A stretch of DNA of 5,023 nt from Chlamydiota bacterium (GTDB taxonomy: Bacteria; Chlamydiota; Chlamydiia; Chlamydiales; SM23-39). The notes beneath the pieces are model-generated. The model saw only the letters and a program-made list of their open reading frames with translations, searched no databases and had not been told where the DNA came from. Positions 1 through 5,023 of this stretch are shown here, one piece after another; positions within the stretch are counted from its first letter, which is position 1; the number at the start of each line of letters is the position of its first letter. Made by a program: the position numbers and the translations under genes. The stretch lies in NCBI GenBank assembly GCA_027459365.1, contig DAIDIM010000177.1:1-5023 (forward strand). The letters run 5' to 3'.

Positions 1-383
1 ATGCACAAAAGCCAAGTGATGACAAAAAAACCGATTGCGCTAACGATAGGGAACACCCCTTCAATTCCCGAATGGGTGCATGGAATTCCCATCCGACAAA
101 TATGTACTTTTTGTATGAAAGGAACATAGGGCTGTAAAAAATGCATGATCGCAAAAATACCACCGAGAATTGCCAGAGGAATCGCATAAATAATCACGAA
201 TGTCTCCCCTCGATAAAAGGCCATTCCTAGCAGTATCGCTAGAGGAAAAAGAAAGATTCTTTGATACCAACAAAGAGGGCAAGGTGGATTATCAAAAATT
301 TCTCCGTAGATCAAACTCAAACAAAGTCCAATCAGAGAAATGACCCAAGCCAAATAAAGTCCATTTTTTCGAAGTGTTTTCAT
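1..383 (-). CDS. dsbB: DsbB/BdbC-type disulfide bond formation membrane protein (3' end outside window)
   Basis: This inner-membrane protein re-oxidises the periplasmic thiol oxidase DsbA and passes the electrons to quinone. The 127 readable residues from the ATG at 383-381 show four hydrophobic segments (about 9-29, 41-56, 62-82 and 110-127). The first redox pair lies in a CPLCWYQR motif (Cys35, Cys38) just after helix 1, and the second pair (Cys96, Cys102, in HICRMGIPC) lies in the loop after helix 3. This is the classic DsbB/BdbC layout. The family is usually about 140 residues, so only the last few residues are missing beyond position 1. The start is fixed by an ATGA overlap with the stop of the upstream dsbA-like gene, which implies translational coupling. 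The exact subfamily (DsbB versus BdbC) is less certain than the function. Confidence 0.9.
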   Translation of the reverse strand, partial: MKTLRKNGLYLAWVISLIGLCLSLIYGEIFDNPPCPLCWYQRIFLFPLAILLGMAFYRGETFVIIYAIPLAILGGIFAIMHFLQPYVPFIQKVHICRMGIPCTHSGIEGVFPIVSAIGFFVITWLLC

Positions 384-994
384 TTAATTCCCAATTGCTC
401 CATTCGCTTTTGTATAGATTCAAAAGAATCGGTCGAGGTTTCATATCCGTTTATAAAAAGCATTGGGGTGCCAAAATCTGGAATCAAACTCATTGCCCAA
501 GACAAGTTTCTCTCAATTTCACCAAAAAAGATTCTCCGATCGATTGCATAAGCAAGACGTTCAAGGTCAATCCCACCCACTTTCTCTGCAACTTGGATAA
601 TTTCTTGTTTACTATTTTCCTTTACCTCAAGAAGGGCCACAATAAAAGAAAGAAAACGGTTTGGCGCGATTCTGTGAACAGCTAGCGCTGCGTTTGCTAG
701 ATGAATCGAGTTCGGTTCGAATGATACAGGAACAATCGTAAAGCGAGCCTTCCCTGTATCTATATATTCTGCAGCAATTTTCGGGACTACATCTTTTGTG
801 AAATGATGGCAGTTGATGCAAGCCAAGTCTTCAAATAAGACCAGTTGCATTGGCCCCTTTCCAACCGTGGGCTGTCCATTAATGTTAAAAGAATGTTTAT
901 GGGGTAATTGAAACATCTTGAATAAAAAAGCGCAAATTAAAACAAGGAGTGCAATAGCGAGTGTGAGGATCACCCGTTTGTGTCTTTTTTCCAT
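380..994 (-). CDS. dsbA: DsbA-like membrane-anchored thiol:disulfide oxidoreductase
   Basis: This is a 204-residue thioredoxin-fold protein that oxidises cysteines of exported proteins, with the DsbB encoded next to it as its likely recycling partner. The N-terminus is a basic stretch (KRHKR) followed by one hydrophobic helix (about 8-26), so it is a signal anchor or uncleaved signal peptide with the catalytic part in the periplasm. The active site is C-I-N-C (Cys59, Cys62), followed by the long helical insertion expected of DsbA/DSBA-like proteins. The cis-proline loop is seen as GTPMLF (Thr176-Pro177). I chose the ATG at 994-992 because it sits directly before the basic n-region and lies downstream of a good minus-strand promoter. 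An in-frame TTG at 1030 would be only about 5 bases from that predicted transcript start. The GAAGGG before the ATG abuts the start codon, so the ribosome site is poorly spaced. Assignment as DsbA is firm at family level; the paralogue type is not resolved. Confidence 0.88.
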   Translation of the reverse strand: MEKRHKRVILTLAIALLVLICAFLFKMFQLPHKHSFNINGQPTVGKGPMQLVLFEDLACINCHHFTKDVVPKIAAEYIDTGKARFTIVPVSFEPNSIHLANAALAVHRIAPNRFLSFIVALLEVKENSKQEIIQVAEKVGGIDLERLAYAIDRRIFFGEIERNLSWAMSLIPDFGTPMLFINGYETSTDSFESIQKRMEQLGIK

Positions 995-1006
995 CCCTTC
1001 GGTATA

Positions 1007-1036
1007 TTCAAGAAAAGGTTTTTCAATCAATATAAT
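1007..1036 (+). promoter_or_regulatory. Possible promoter for the tandem paralogue operon
   Basis: A perfect -10 hexamer TATAAT lies at 1031-1036 on the plus strand. The only -35 candidate is the poor TTCAAG at 1007-1012 (18-base spacer). Transcription would start near 1043, leaving about 54 bases before the ATG at 1097. It lies back to back with the dsb promoter, their -10 boxes 5 bp apart. Confidence 0.35.
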
Positions 1037-1041
1037 TCTTT

Positions 1042-1070
1042 AGAATACAAGAAACTATTGCATCTGTTAA
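1042..1070 (-). promoter_or_regulatory. Predicted sigma70-type promoter for the dsbA-dsbB operon
   Basis: On the minus strand TTAACA (1070-1065) and TATTCT (1047-1042) are separated by exactly 17 bases, matching 5/6 and 4/6 consensus positions. Transcription would start near 1035, giving a leader of about 40 bases before the dsbA ATG at 994. This is a sequence prediction only. Confidence 0.5.
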
Positions 1071-1096
1071 TCTGTTTCCCAAAAAATGGGGAAGTT

Positions 1097-2191
1097 ATGA
1101 ATTCTTTAGACACAGATTATTTATGGGGTACTGCTGCAACAGTTGCAGGGACAACAATGGCTCTCACTTTCGATGCGAACATAAGACAAGGCCAATCGAT
1201 TTTCGTAAATTTGACTGTTGCAAAAGTGCAAAGAGCCGCTCTTTATGCAATGGCTTGTCTTGCTCCTGTTGTCACTGCCATCGTTACAAGAGCAAAAGAA
1301 AACGCATTTCTTTCGCTCATTGGCTCCGCTTTTTGTATCTTTGCCGCTTCTCGCATTCGCGATTATGATGATGCTAAAGAATTACAGATCATGAAAGCTG
1401 CAGCTGCAAATATGAATTTTCACCAGTTAGCAGAAACACACGGACTTGAAACAATTGTAAAGTATCAGATCGTTCAAGATCTTCCTGCCAGATTTTCTGT
1501 CGCCTATTCAGGTGTCCCATTTAGTTCCATTATCAGAGACTATTCCTTAGAACGAATTGCACACTTTAAGTTATGTCCTCTCACTTTGGATAGTTTTCTC
1601 CATGATAAATTCGTGCATGAACTGGCTGCAAGGAAATGGGATTTTTTACGCGTTAGCAATCTAGGAAATCCATTGTATACCCACATTATGTCTGCAGAAA
1701 TGTACACAGGCCTCATTCAACTCACCAATGCGCTTCATGACATCGATAAGATTTATAATCGCACGCTGGATGACTTAAATATTGCCTATTCAGAAAGGAC
1801 CGATCGAATGCTCGCCAAATTTGCGGAAAGAGAGCGCAATATTCCAGCCCTTGCTCGAAGACTTGGTGAGCAGGTTGCATCACAGGCAACTGGGAATGCA
1901 ATGGGCAATGCCGTTGTGAATTCAGTTTGGGATGGCGATACAAAACATATAGTCCGCGATGCAACCACTGGCTATAGTGTTGCAGAAGCTGCTGGGAAAT
2001 ATGCAGAACGTGCAGAACTTGAAAGATTGTATGCAGAATTGCAGCGCGATCGTTCAAATCCAGTGATGATCGCTCGAGGCGCAAAAGAGCAAAATGCCTA
2101 TGATATGGGCGTTTTTGAGGCACGACAAGAAAGAGACGCGAACATTTTGAAATTAGAAAATATCTTATCTGAAATCATTTCTAGGAATTAA
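1097..2191 (+). CDS. Uncharacterised Inc-like protein, first of a tandem paralogous pair
   Basis: I do not recognise this 364-residue protein. A hydrophobic hairpin is visible at about residues 47-64 and 69-86, two apolar helices joined by a short polar turn (RAKEN). This bilobed pattern is the hallmark of chlamydial inclusion-membrane proteins, which are type III secreted. The N-terminus has no cleavable signal peptide. The middle (about 90-230) is predominantly helical, and the C-terminal third is charged and Ala/Glu/Arg-rich, likely long helices. Residues 231-304 are the part best conserved with the neighbour (47 of 74 identical by my count), including FAERERNIP, GEQVASQA and TKH-VRD. The ATG at 1097 is preferred because GGGGAAG lies just upstream and because this start aligns with that of the paralogue. 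An upstream in-frame extension to 980 would overlap the dsbA coding region. The Inc-like reading is an inference from topology; other membrane-associated roles are possible. Confidence 0.8.
   Translation: MNSLDTDYLWGTAATVAGTTMALTFDANIRQGQSIFVNLTVAKVQRAALYAMACLAPVVTAIVTRAKENAFLSLIGSAFCIFAASRIRDYDDAKELQIMKAAAANMNFHQLAETHGLETIVKYQIVQDLPARFSVAYSGVPFSSIIRDYSLERIAHFKLCPLTLDSFLHDKFVHELAARKWDFLRVSNLGNPLYTHIMSAEMYTGLIQLTNALHDIDKIYNRTLDDLNIAYSERTDRMLAKFAERERNIPALARRLGEQVASQATGNAMGNAVVNSVWDGDTKHIVRDATTGYSVAEAAGKYAERAELERLYAELQRDRSNPVMIARGAKEQNAYDMGVFEARQERDANILKLENILSEIISRN
2181..2186 (+). promoter_or_regulatory. Ribosome binding site of the second paralogue
   Basis: CTAGGA, six bases before the ATG at 2193, lies inside the last codons of the upstream gene. 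It fixes the start of the second paralogue and supports co-translation of the pair. Confidence 0.5.
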
Positions 2192-2192
2192 T

Positions 2193-3275
2193 ATGACTAC
2201 ACCCACTTTCGCAATCGTTACCGCAACCGTAACAACTGCTGCCGCTTTAAAATTGGATGCTCATCTTCGACAAGGAGATACAATTCTTACTTGTTGTACA
2301 AACGCAAAAGTACAACGTGCTGGACTTTATGCACTTGGTTCATGCTTACCCTGGTTTGCAGCGAACACCTCAAACAATGATCGAGCAACCATTTTTTGTT
2401 CTCTTTTAGGATCTGCCGCATGTGTATTGGTTGCCTCTCAAATTTTAGATTATGAAGACAACGAAGAACTTGCCAAAATGCGACAAGGTGCTGCGCACAT
2501 GACTTTTGATGAACTCGTTCAAAAGCATGGTATTCGAGCACTGACTCAGCACAACATCGTAGCAGACATTCAGACAAAATTTATAGACCAACACGTAGGA
2601 ATGACATTTACACAAATTATTCAACGTTATCCCCTATCGGAAATCGCACTGAGGAACTTATGCCCATTGACAAACGTTGGATTTTTACACAACAAATTTG
2701 TGACAGAAGCATTGGCCGAAAAATCGAATTTTCTCGCGGCATGGAATTCTCAAGAGCTTTTATATACAAGTATCATGTCCCCAGCAATGTATCTTGGTTT
2801 ACAGACACTTAAAACAAGGCTGTCTGAAATTGAACAAAATTATTCACAACAATTAAAAGTTCTCCATGAAAGATATCCTGAAAGAACTGATATTCAGCAA
2901 TTTAAGTTTGCAGAAAGGGAACGGAATATACCAGTTGAAGCAAAAAAATTTGGTGAACAGGTCGCTTCCCAAGCAAGGGGATCTGCTCTCCACAATGCAG
3001 TTGGAAATGCCGTTTATGATGGAAACACAAAACATGTGGTGCGCGATTCCAAAACAGGGCTTGCAGTTGCAGATGTAGCTCGCAAAAGTGCGGAAAATGC
3101 AGCAGCACAAAGGATGCGTCAAGAGCTGCAACAAGAACGAAACGACCCTATAAAGACTGCTCGTGGAGCAAAAGAGCAGACTGCCTATAACCAAGGAAAG
3201 GCTGACGCTGAGCAATTTCGAAATGCAAGCATTGCCTCTTTAGAATTGGATCTGCAAAGAGTTCTTTCTCTCTGA
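2193..3275 (+). CDS. Uncharacterised Inc-like protein, second of a tandem paralogous pair
   Basis: This is a 360-residue protein alignable along its whole length to the preceding gene, so the two arose by tandem duplication. Shared landmarks, in order, are a RQG motif near residue 26, AKVQRA-LYA at about 38-47, the hydrophobic hairpin (about 43-58 and 66-85), a D-Y-(D/E)-D acidic patch just after it, LCPLT with a conserved Cys157, and the C-terminal block at 228-301. The block is followed by a conserved ARGAKEQ-AY motif and a charged helical tail. The middle third is clearly more divergent than the C-terminal block. One base separates it from the upstream stop and a spaced AGGA precedes its ATG, so the two are one operon and may make partner subunits. 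The protein has no signal peptide and no recognised enzyme motif. Function is unknown; type III secretion to a host membrane is an inference from the hairpin topology. Confidence 0.8.
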   Translation: MTTPTFAIVTATVTTAAALKLDAHLRQGDTILTCCTNAKVQRAGLYALGSCLPWFAANTSNNDRATIFCSLLGSAACVLVASQILDYEDNEELAKMRQGAAHMTFDELVQKHGIRALTQHNIVADIQTKFIDQHVGMTFTQIIQRYPLSEIALRNLCPLTNVGFLHNKFVTEALAEKSNFLAAWNSQELLYTSIMSPAMYLGLQTLKTRLSEIEQNYSQQLKVLHERYPERTDIQQFKFAERERNIPVEAKKFGEQVASQARGSALHNAVGNAVYDGNTKHVVRDSKTGLAVADVARKSAENAAAQRMRQELQQERNDPIKTARGAKEQTAYNQGKADAEQFRNASIASLELDLQRVLSL

Positions 3276-3279
3276 GCGA

Positions 3280-3320
3280 TTGACTTTTACCCCTAAATTG
3301 GCTACTTTTAGGGGTATAAT
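3280..3320 (+). promoter_or_regulatory. Promoter-like region upstream of pcnB
   Basis: TTGACT (3280-3285, 5/6 match to the -35 consensus) is followed after 17 bases by TACTTT (3303-3308), a weak -10. A perfect TATAAT occurs at 3315-3320 but has no matching -35 at 16-18 bases. Either would start transcription just before the ATG at 3333. An inverted repeat occupies the same DNA. Prediction only. Confidence 0.4.
3288..3316. repeat. Inverted repeat (10-bp stem, 9-base loop) in the pcnB upstream region
   Basis: TACCCCTAAA (3288-3297) is perfectly complementary to TTTAGGGGTA (3307-3316). The hairpin starts 12 bases after the stop of the second paralogue. No T-run follows the stem on either strand, so a canonical intrinsic terminator is not supported. 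Its position between -35-like and -10-like boxes fits an operator or RNA structure equally well. Confidence 0.55.
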
Positions 3321-3332
3321 ATAAATAGGAAA

Positions 3333-4587
3333 ATGCCTTCTGACGTCCTCTATTCAACCTAAAATTTATTCTTTTGATGAACACAAAATCAGTGTTGATC
3401 AGATTGATCCTCAAGCCCATTACGTCATCCATAAACTGCGCGAAGCAGGTTTCAAAGCCTATCTCGTAGGTGGGGGTGTACGAGATCTCCTTTTAAAGCA
3501 AAAGCCTAAAGATTTTGATATTTCTACCTCTGCCCGCCCTGAAGAGGTTCGTGCAATTTTTAGAAATGCGATCTTGATTGGAAGACGCTTTCGTCTGGCT
3601 CATGTCCGTTTTGGGAAAAAGGTAATTGAAGTCTCCACATTTCGTGCTGGAGAAACAGAAGAGGCTGGGTTAATTGTTCGAGATAATATCTGGGGCACCG
3701 AAGAGGAAGATGTCTTGCGGAGAGACTTTACGATCAATGGCCTTTTTTATGATCCCGAAACGGAAGAAATTATCGATTATGTCGATGGGTATCAAGATAT
3801 TGAAAAAAGGATTTTAAGAACGATCGGCAAGCCAGATGTCCGTTTTAGTCAAGATCCTGTTCGGATGATCCGTTTAATTAAATTTTGTGCCCGGTTTAAT
3901 TTTGAAATAGAAAAACCAACTTTCGAAGCACTTTTGAGCTGTAAAGGGGAAATCTTAAAAAGTTCTTCAGCTCGAGTTTTTGAGGAGCTTCTCCGCATGC
4001 TTGAATCGGGATCGGCCAAAACCTTCTTTCATCTCCTCCATCAGTATGGGATCCTCCACTCCCTGCTTCCCGAACTTGCCCATTATCTCGAAATTAAGCC
4101 TGAAACAAGCCTTTTTTCTCTACTCGAAGAGGTCGACTCTGAGATCAAAAAACAGACAATTACCATTGATCGATCCCTCCTTGTGTCGGCCCTTTTGTTC
4201 CCCCTCTTTGATGAGTATCTAAAAGAGAGCACGGCCAGTGTTGAAAAATATCCACATCTCGGTCAAATTGCTGAAACCGCACATCATGTCATCGATTGTA
4301 TTTTTAATCCTTTCTTCAAAATCCCCCGCAAGTTGCGTAGCATTGTCGCTTTCCTCATGACGACCCAATATCGTTTCGTCCCTTTAGATGGGAAAAATGT
4401 GAAGCGGCCAAGAGCCTCAAACGATCCTTTTTTCCCGACAGCTCTCCTCCTTTTGAAATTGCGAGCCAATGTCCATTCGGATCTTTTGCCACACTATACT
4501 TTTTGGACAGAAAATGCTTTTAATGAAGCACTCATCAATACTGAAGAAGAAGCCCCTCGGCCTAGAAGAAGAAGGAGAAGGCAATAG
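3333..4587 (+). CDS. pcnB: Poly(A) polymerase I (start region frame-disrupted)
   Basis: This enzyme adds 3' poly(A) tails to RNA in the cytoplasm, marking it for decay by exonucleases. The coding frame is open from 3325 and ends at the TAG at 4585-4587, about 415 residues. Visible in order are the nucleotidyltransferase motif GGGVRD (3469-3486), the metal-binding D-F-D (3511-3519), LIGRRFRLAHV, which matches the published signature that separates poly(A) polymerases from CCA-adding enzymes, RRDFTING (3718-3741), and QDPVRMIRLIKF (from 3850) in the RNA-binding domain. The arginine-rich tail (PRPRRRRRRQ) resembles that of E. coli PcnB. The gene aligns with E. coli PcnB almost from its N-terminus. 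The oddity is the start: the ATG at 3333, 2 bases after AGGA, opens a frame that stops at 3360-3362, while the pcnB frame has no ATG, GTG or TTG before the catalytic motifs. The first in-frame TTG (3574) would remove the active site. Either one base is extra between 3336 and 3359, or an unusual start (for example CTG at 3340) is used. Confidence 0.88.
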
Positions 4588-4600
4588 ACCTCTTGCGCAA

Positions 4601-4740
4601 CTAAGGGTTCGTCGAATTTCGGAATTATTTTGACCGATTTTCGACTTTAAATTTGGGGGGCAATATACAGCTGTCGATATTGCCCCCCAAATTTAAATCG
4701 AAAATCGGTTCAAAAGAACCCGAATTCGACAGAACCTTAG
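4601..4740. repeat. Large imperfect palindrome of about 140 bp
   Basis: The left arm (4601-4666) and right arm (4677-4740) are reverse complements along almost their whole length, with a 10-base centre (4667-4676) that contains the self-complementary ACAGCTGT. The inner core pairs 33 bases (4634-4666) with 32 bases (4677-4708), the only interruption being one extra C at 4645. It includes a run of six G facing six C. The outer part has scattered mismatches and small indels, and the ends are CTAAGG and CCTTAG. It begins 13 bases after the pcnB stop codon. A transcript of it would fold into one long stable hairpin that could end pcnB mRNA, although no U-tract follows. No clear target-site duplication or transposase is visible. 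A MITE-like or repeat-family element is an inference. Confidence 0.85.
4707..4720. repeat. Small perfect hairpin inside the right arm of the palindrome
   Basis: GGTTC-AAAA-GAACC forms a 5-bp stem with a 4-base loop. The corresponding stretch of the left arm (about 4621-4635) has lost this symmetry, which suggests that the right arm is closer to the ancestral repeat. Confidence 0.4.
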
Positions 4741-4753
4741 GGGGTGTTCTCAA

Positions 4754-4782
4754 AAGATTCGCAAAATCGATATAAGAATCTT
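4754..4782. repeat. Short inverted repeat before the adhesin-like frame
   Basis: AAGATTC (4754-4760) and GAATCTT (4776-4782) are perfect inverted copies separated by 15 bases that include ATCGAT. The stem is short and AT-rich, and could occur by chance. No promoter boxes or T-run accompany it. Confidence 0.25.
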
Positions 4783-5023
4783 GGGAACGAATGTTGGTTT
4801 TAAAGTCGGGACTATACAACCAACTTTTCAAGGGACAATAAATGTTACTGGTTCTGTATCTGGCAATATCTTTAATTTCGCTGCCGTAAATGAAACGGTC
4901 CATGGCGATACTCCAGGTCAAACAACAACTCTCGTAGCCAACATTGACACGTTGGATATTACAACACAAACCAATTACATTAGAACAGATTCTAACAATC
5001 TAACTATTACCTCTTCTGGGACA
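4781..5023 (+). CDS. Adhesin/autotransporter-like Asn/Thr/Gly/Ser-rich fragment (partial, runs off right edge)
   Basis: A plus-strand frame open from 4697 to the window end encodes, from about 4781, alternating beta-type sequence rich in Asn, Thr, Ser, Gly, Val and Ile, such as INVTGSVSGN and TDSNNLTITSSGT. This composition and rhythm resemble beta-helix passenger domains of autotransporters, filamentous haemagglutinin-like proteins or phage fibre proteins. There is no ATG; the only start-type codon near the boundary is the TTG at 4781, with no convincing ribosome site and no signal peptide. Upstream the frame continues into the palindrome until a TAA at 4694-4696, where it encodes basic, non-beta sequence. 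I infer an interior piece of a larger surface-protein gene or a 5'-truncated remnant. The long minus-strand frame opposite has cysteine-rich unrelated sequence and looks spurious. Family and start are both uncertain. Confidence 0.4.
   Translation, partial: MGTNVGFKVGTIQPTFQGTINVTGSVSGNIFNFAAVNETVHGDTPGQTTTLVANIDTLDITTQTNYIRTDSNNLTITSSGT

Noticed and set aside
380..1030. Extended start for the DsbA-like protein at a TTG (1030)
   Set aside because: It adds 12 residues before the basic/hydrophobic anchor and would lie about 5 bases from the predicted transcript start; the ATG at 994 fits the topology better.
980..1096. 39-residue N-terminal extension of the first paralogue
   Set aside because: It overlaps the dsbA start on the other strand, has no counterpart in the second paralogue, and a ribosome site precedes the ATG at 1097.
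1722..2123. Minus-strand frame of 133 residues inside the first paralogue
   Set aside because: It is His/Leu/Gln/Arg-rich antisense sequence, fully inside a gene supported by a paralogue alignment.
3288..3316. Rho-independent terminator after the paralogue operon
   Set aside because: The stem is good but no T-run follows on either strand, so I list it only as an inverted repeat.
3574..4587. pcnB starting at the TTG at 3574
   Set aside because: This would delete GGGVRD and the D-F-D catalytic pair, whose coding sequence is intact just upstream in the same frame.
4625..4969. Minus-strand frame of 114 residues across the palindrome and adhesin-like region
   Set aside because: It reads through the palindrome, has erratic composition and no recognisable domain; the plus-strand frame has coherent beta-helix-like composition.
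1..5023. CRISPR arrays, tRNA or rRNA genes, transposase genes
   Set aside because: I saw no regularly spaced direct repeats, tRNA-like cloverleaf with CCA end, rRNA sequence or transposase motifs.

Overview
The window looks like chromosomal DNA of a Chlamydiae member, most likely an environmental (Parachlamydiales-type) chlamydia and not Chlamydia itself. The reasons are a Gram-negative dsbA-dsbB pair in the order I recall from Chlamydia, a poly(A) polymerase whose sequence is of the chlamydial/proteobacterial PcnB type, and a tandem pair of proteins of unknown family with a two-helix hydrophobic hairpin near the N-terminus, as in chlamydial inclusion-membrane (Inc) proteins. The base composition is moderately AT-rich. 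The assignment is an inference from gene content; no marker gene is present.

Layout. Positions 1-994 (minus strand) hold a two-gene operon for periplasmic disulfide formation: a membrane-anchored DsbA-like thiol oxidase and, overlapping it by an ATGA, a DsbB/BdbC-type quinone-linked membrane oxidase that runs off the left edge. Positions 995-1096 form a short divergent promoter region whose two predicted -10 boxes lie only 5 bp apart. Positions 1097-3275 (plus strand) carry two tandem paralogues of 364 and 360 residues, separated by one base. Each has an N-terminal hydrophobic hairpin, a helical middle, and a strikingly conserved C-terminal block. I do not recognise the family; they are the best candidates here for an undescribed system.

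Positions 3276-3332 hold a 10-bp-stem hairpin embedded in promoter-like sequence. Positions 3333-4587 encode poly(A) polymerase I (pcnB), complete in its catalytic and RNA-binding motifs, but the only well-placed ATG is in a different frame from the body of the gene. This points to a single-base frameshift (real or a sequencing error) or a non-canonical start.

Positions 4601-4740 are one large imperfect palindrome with arms of about 65 bases, which could be a mobile repeat or a decayed paired repeat. From about 4781 to the right edge a plus-strand frame encodes Asn/Thr/Gly/Ser-rich sequence like the beta-helix part of an adhesin or autotransporter. It has no ATG and no signal peptide, so it is either an interior or truncated fragment.

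The dsb pair forms one functional unit (DsbB re-oxidises DsbA). The tandem paralogues probably form a second transcription unit. pcnB probably has its own promoter, but read-through from the paralogues is possible because no U-tract terminator is visible between them.
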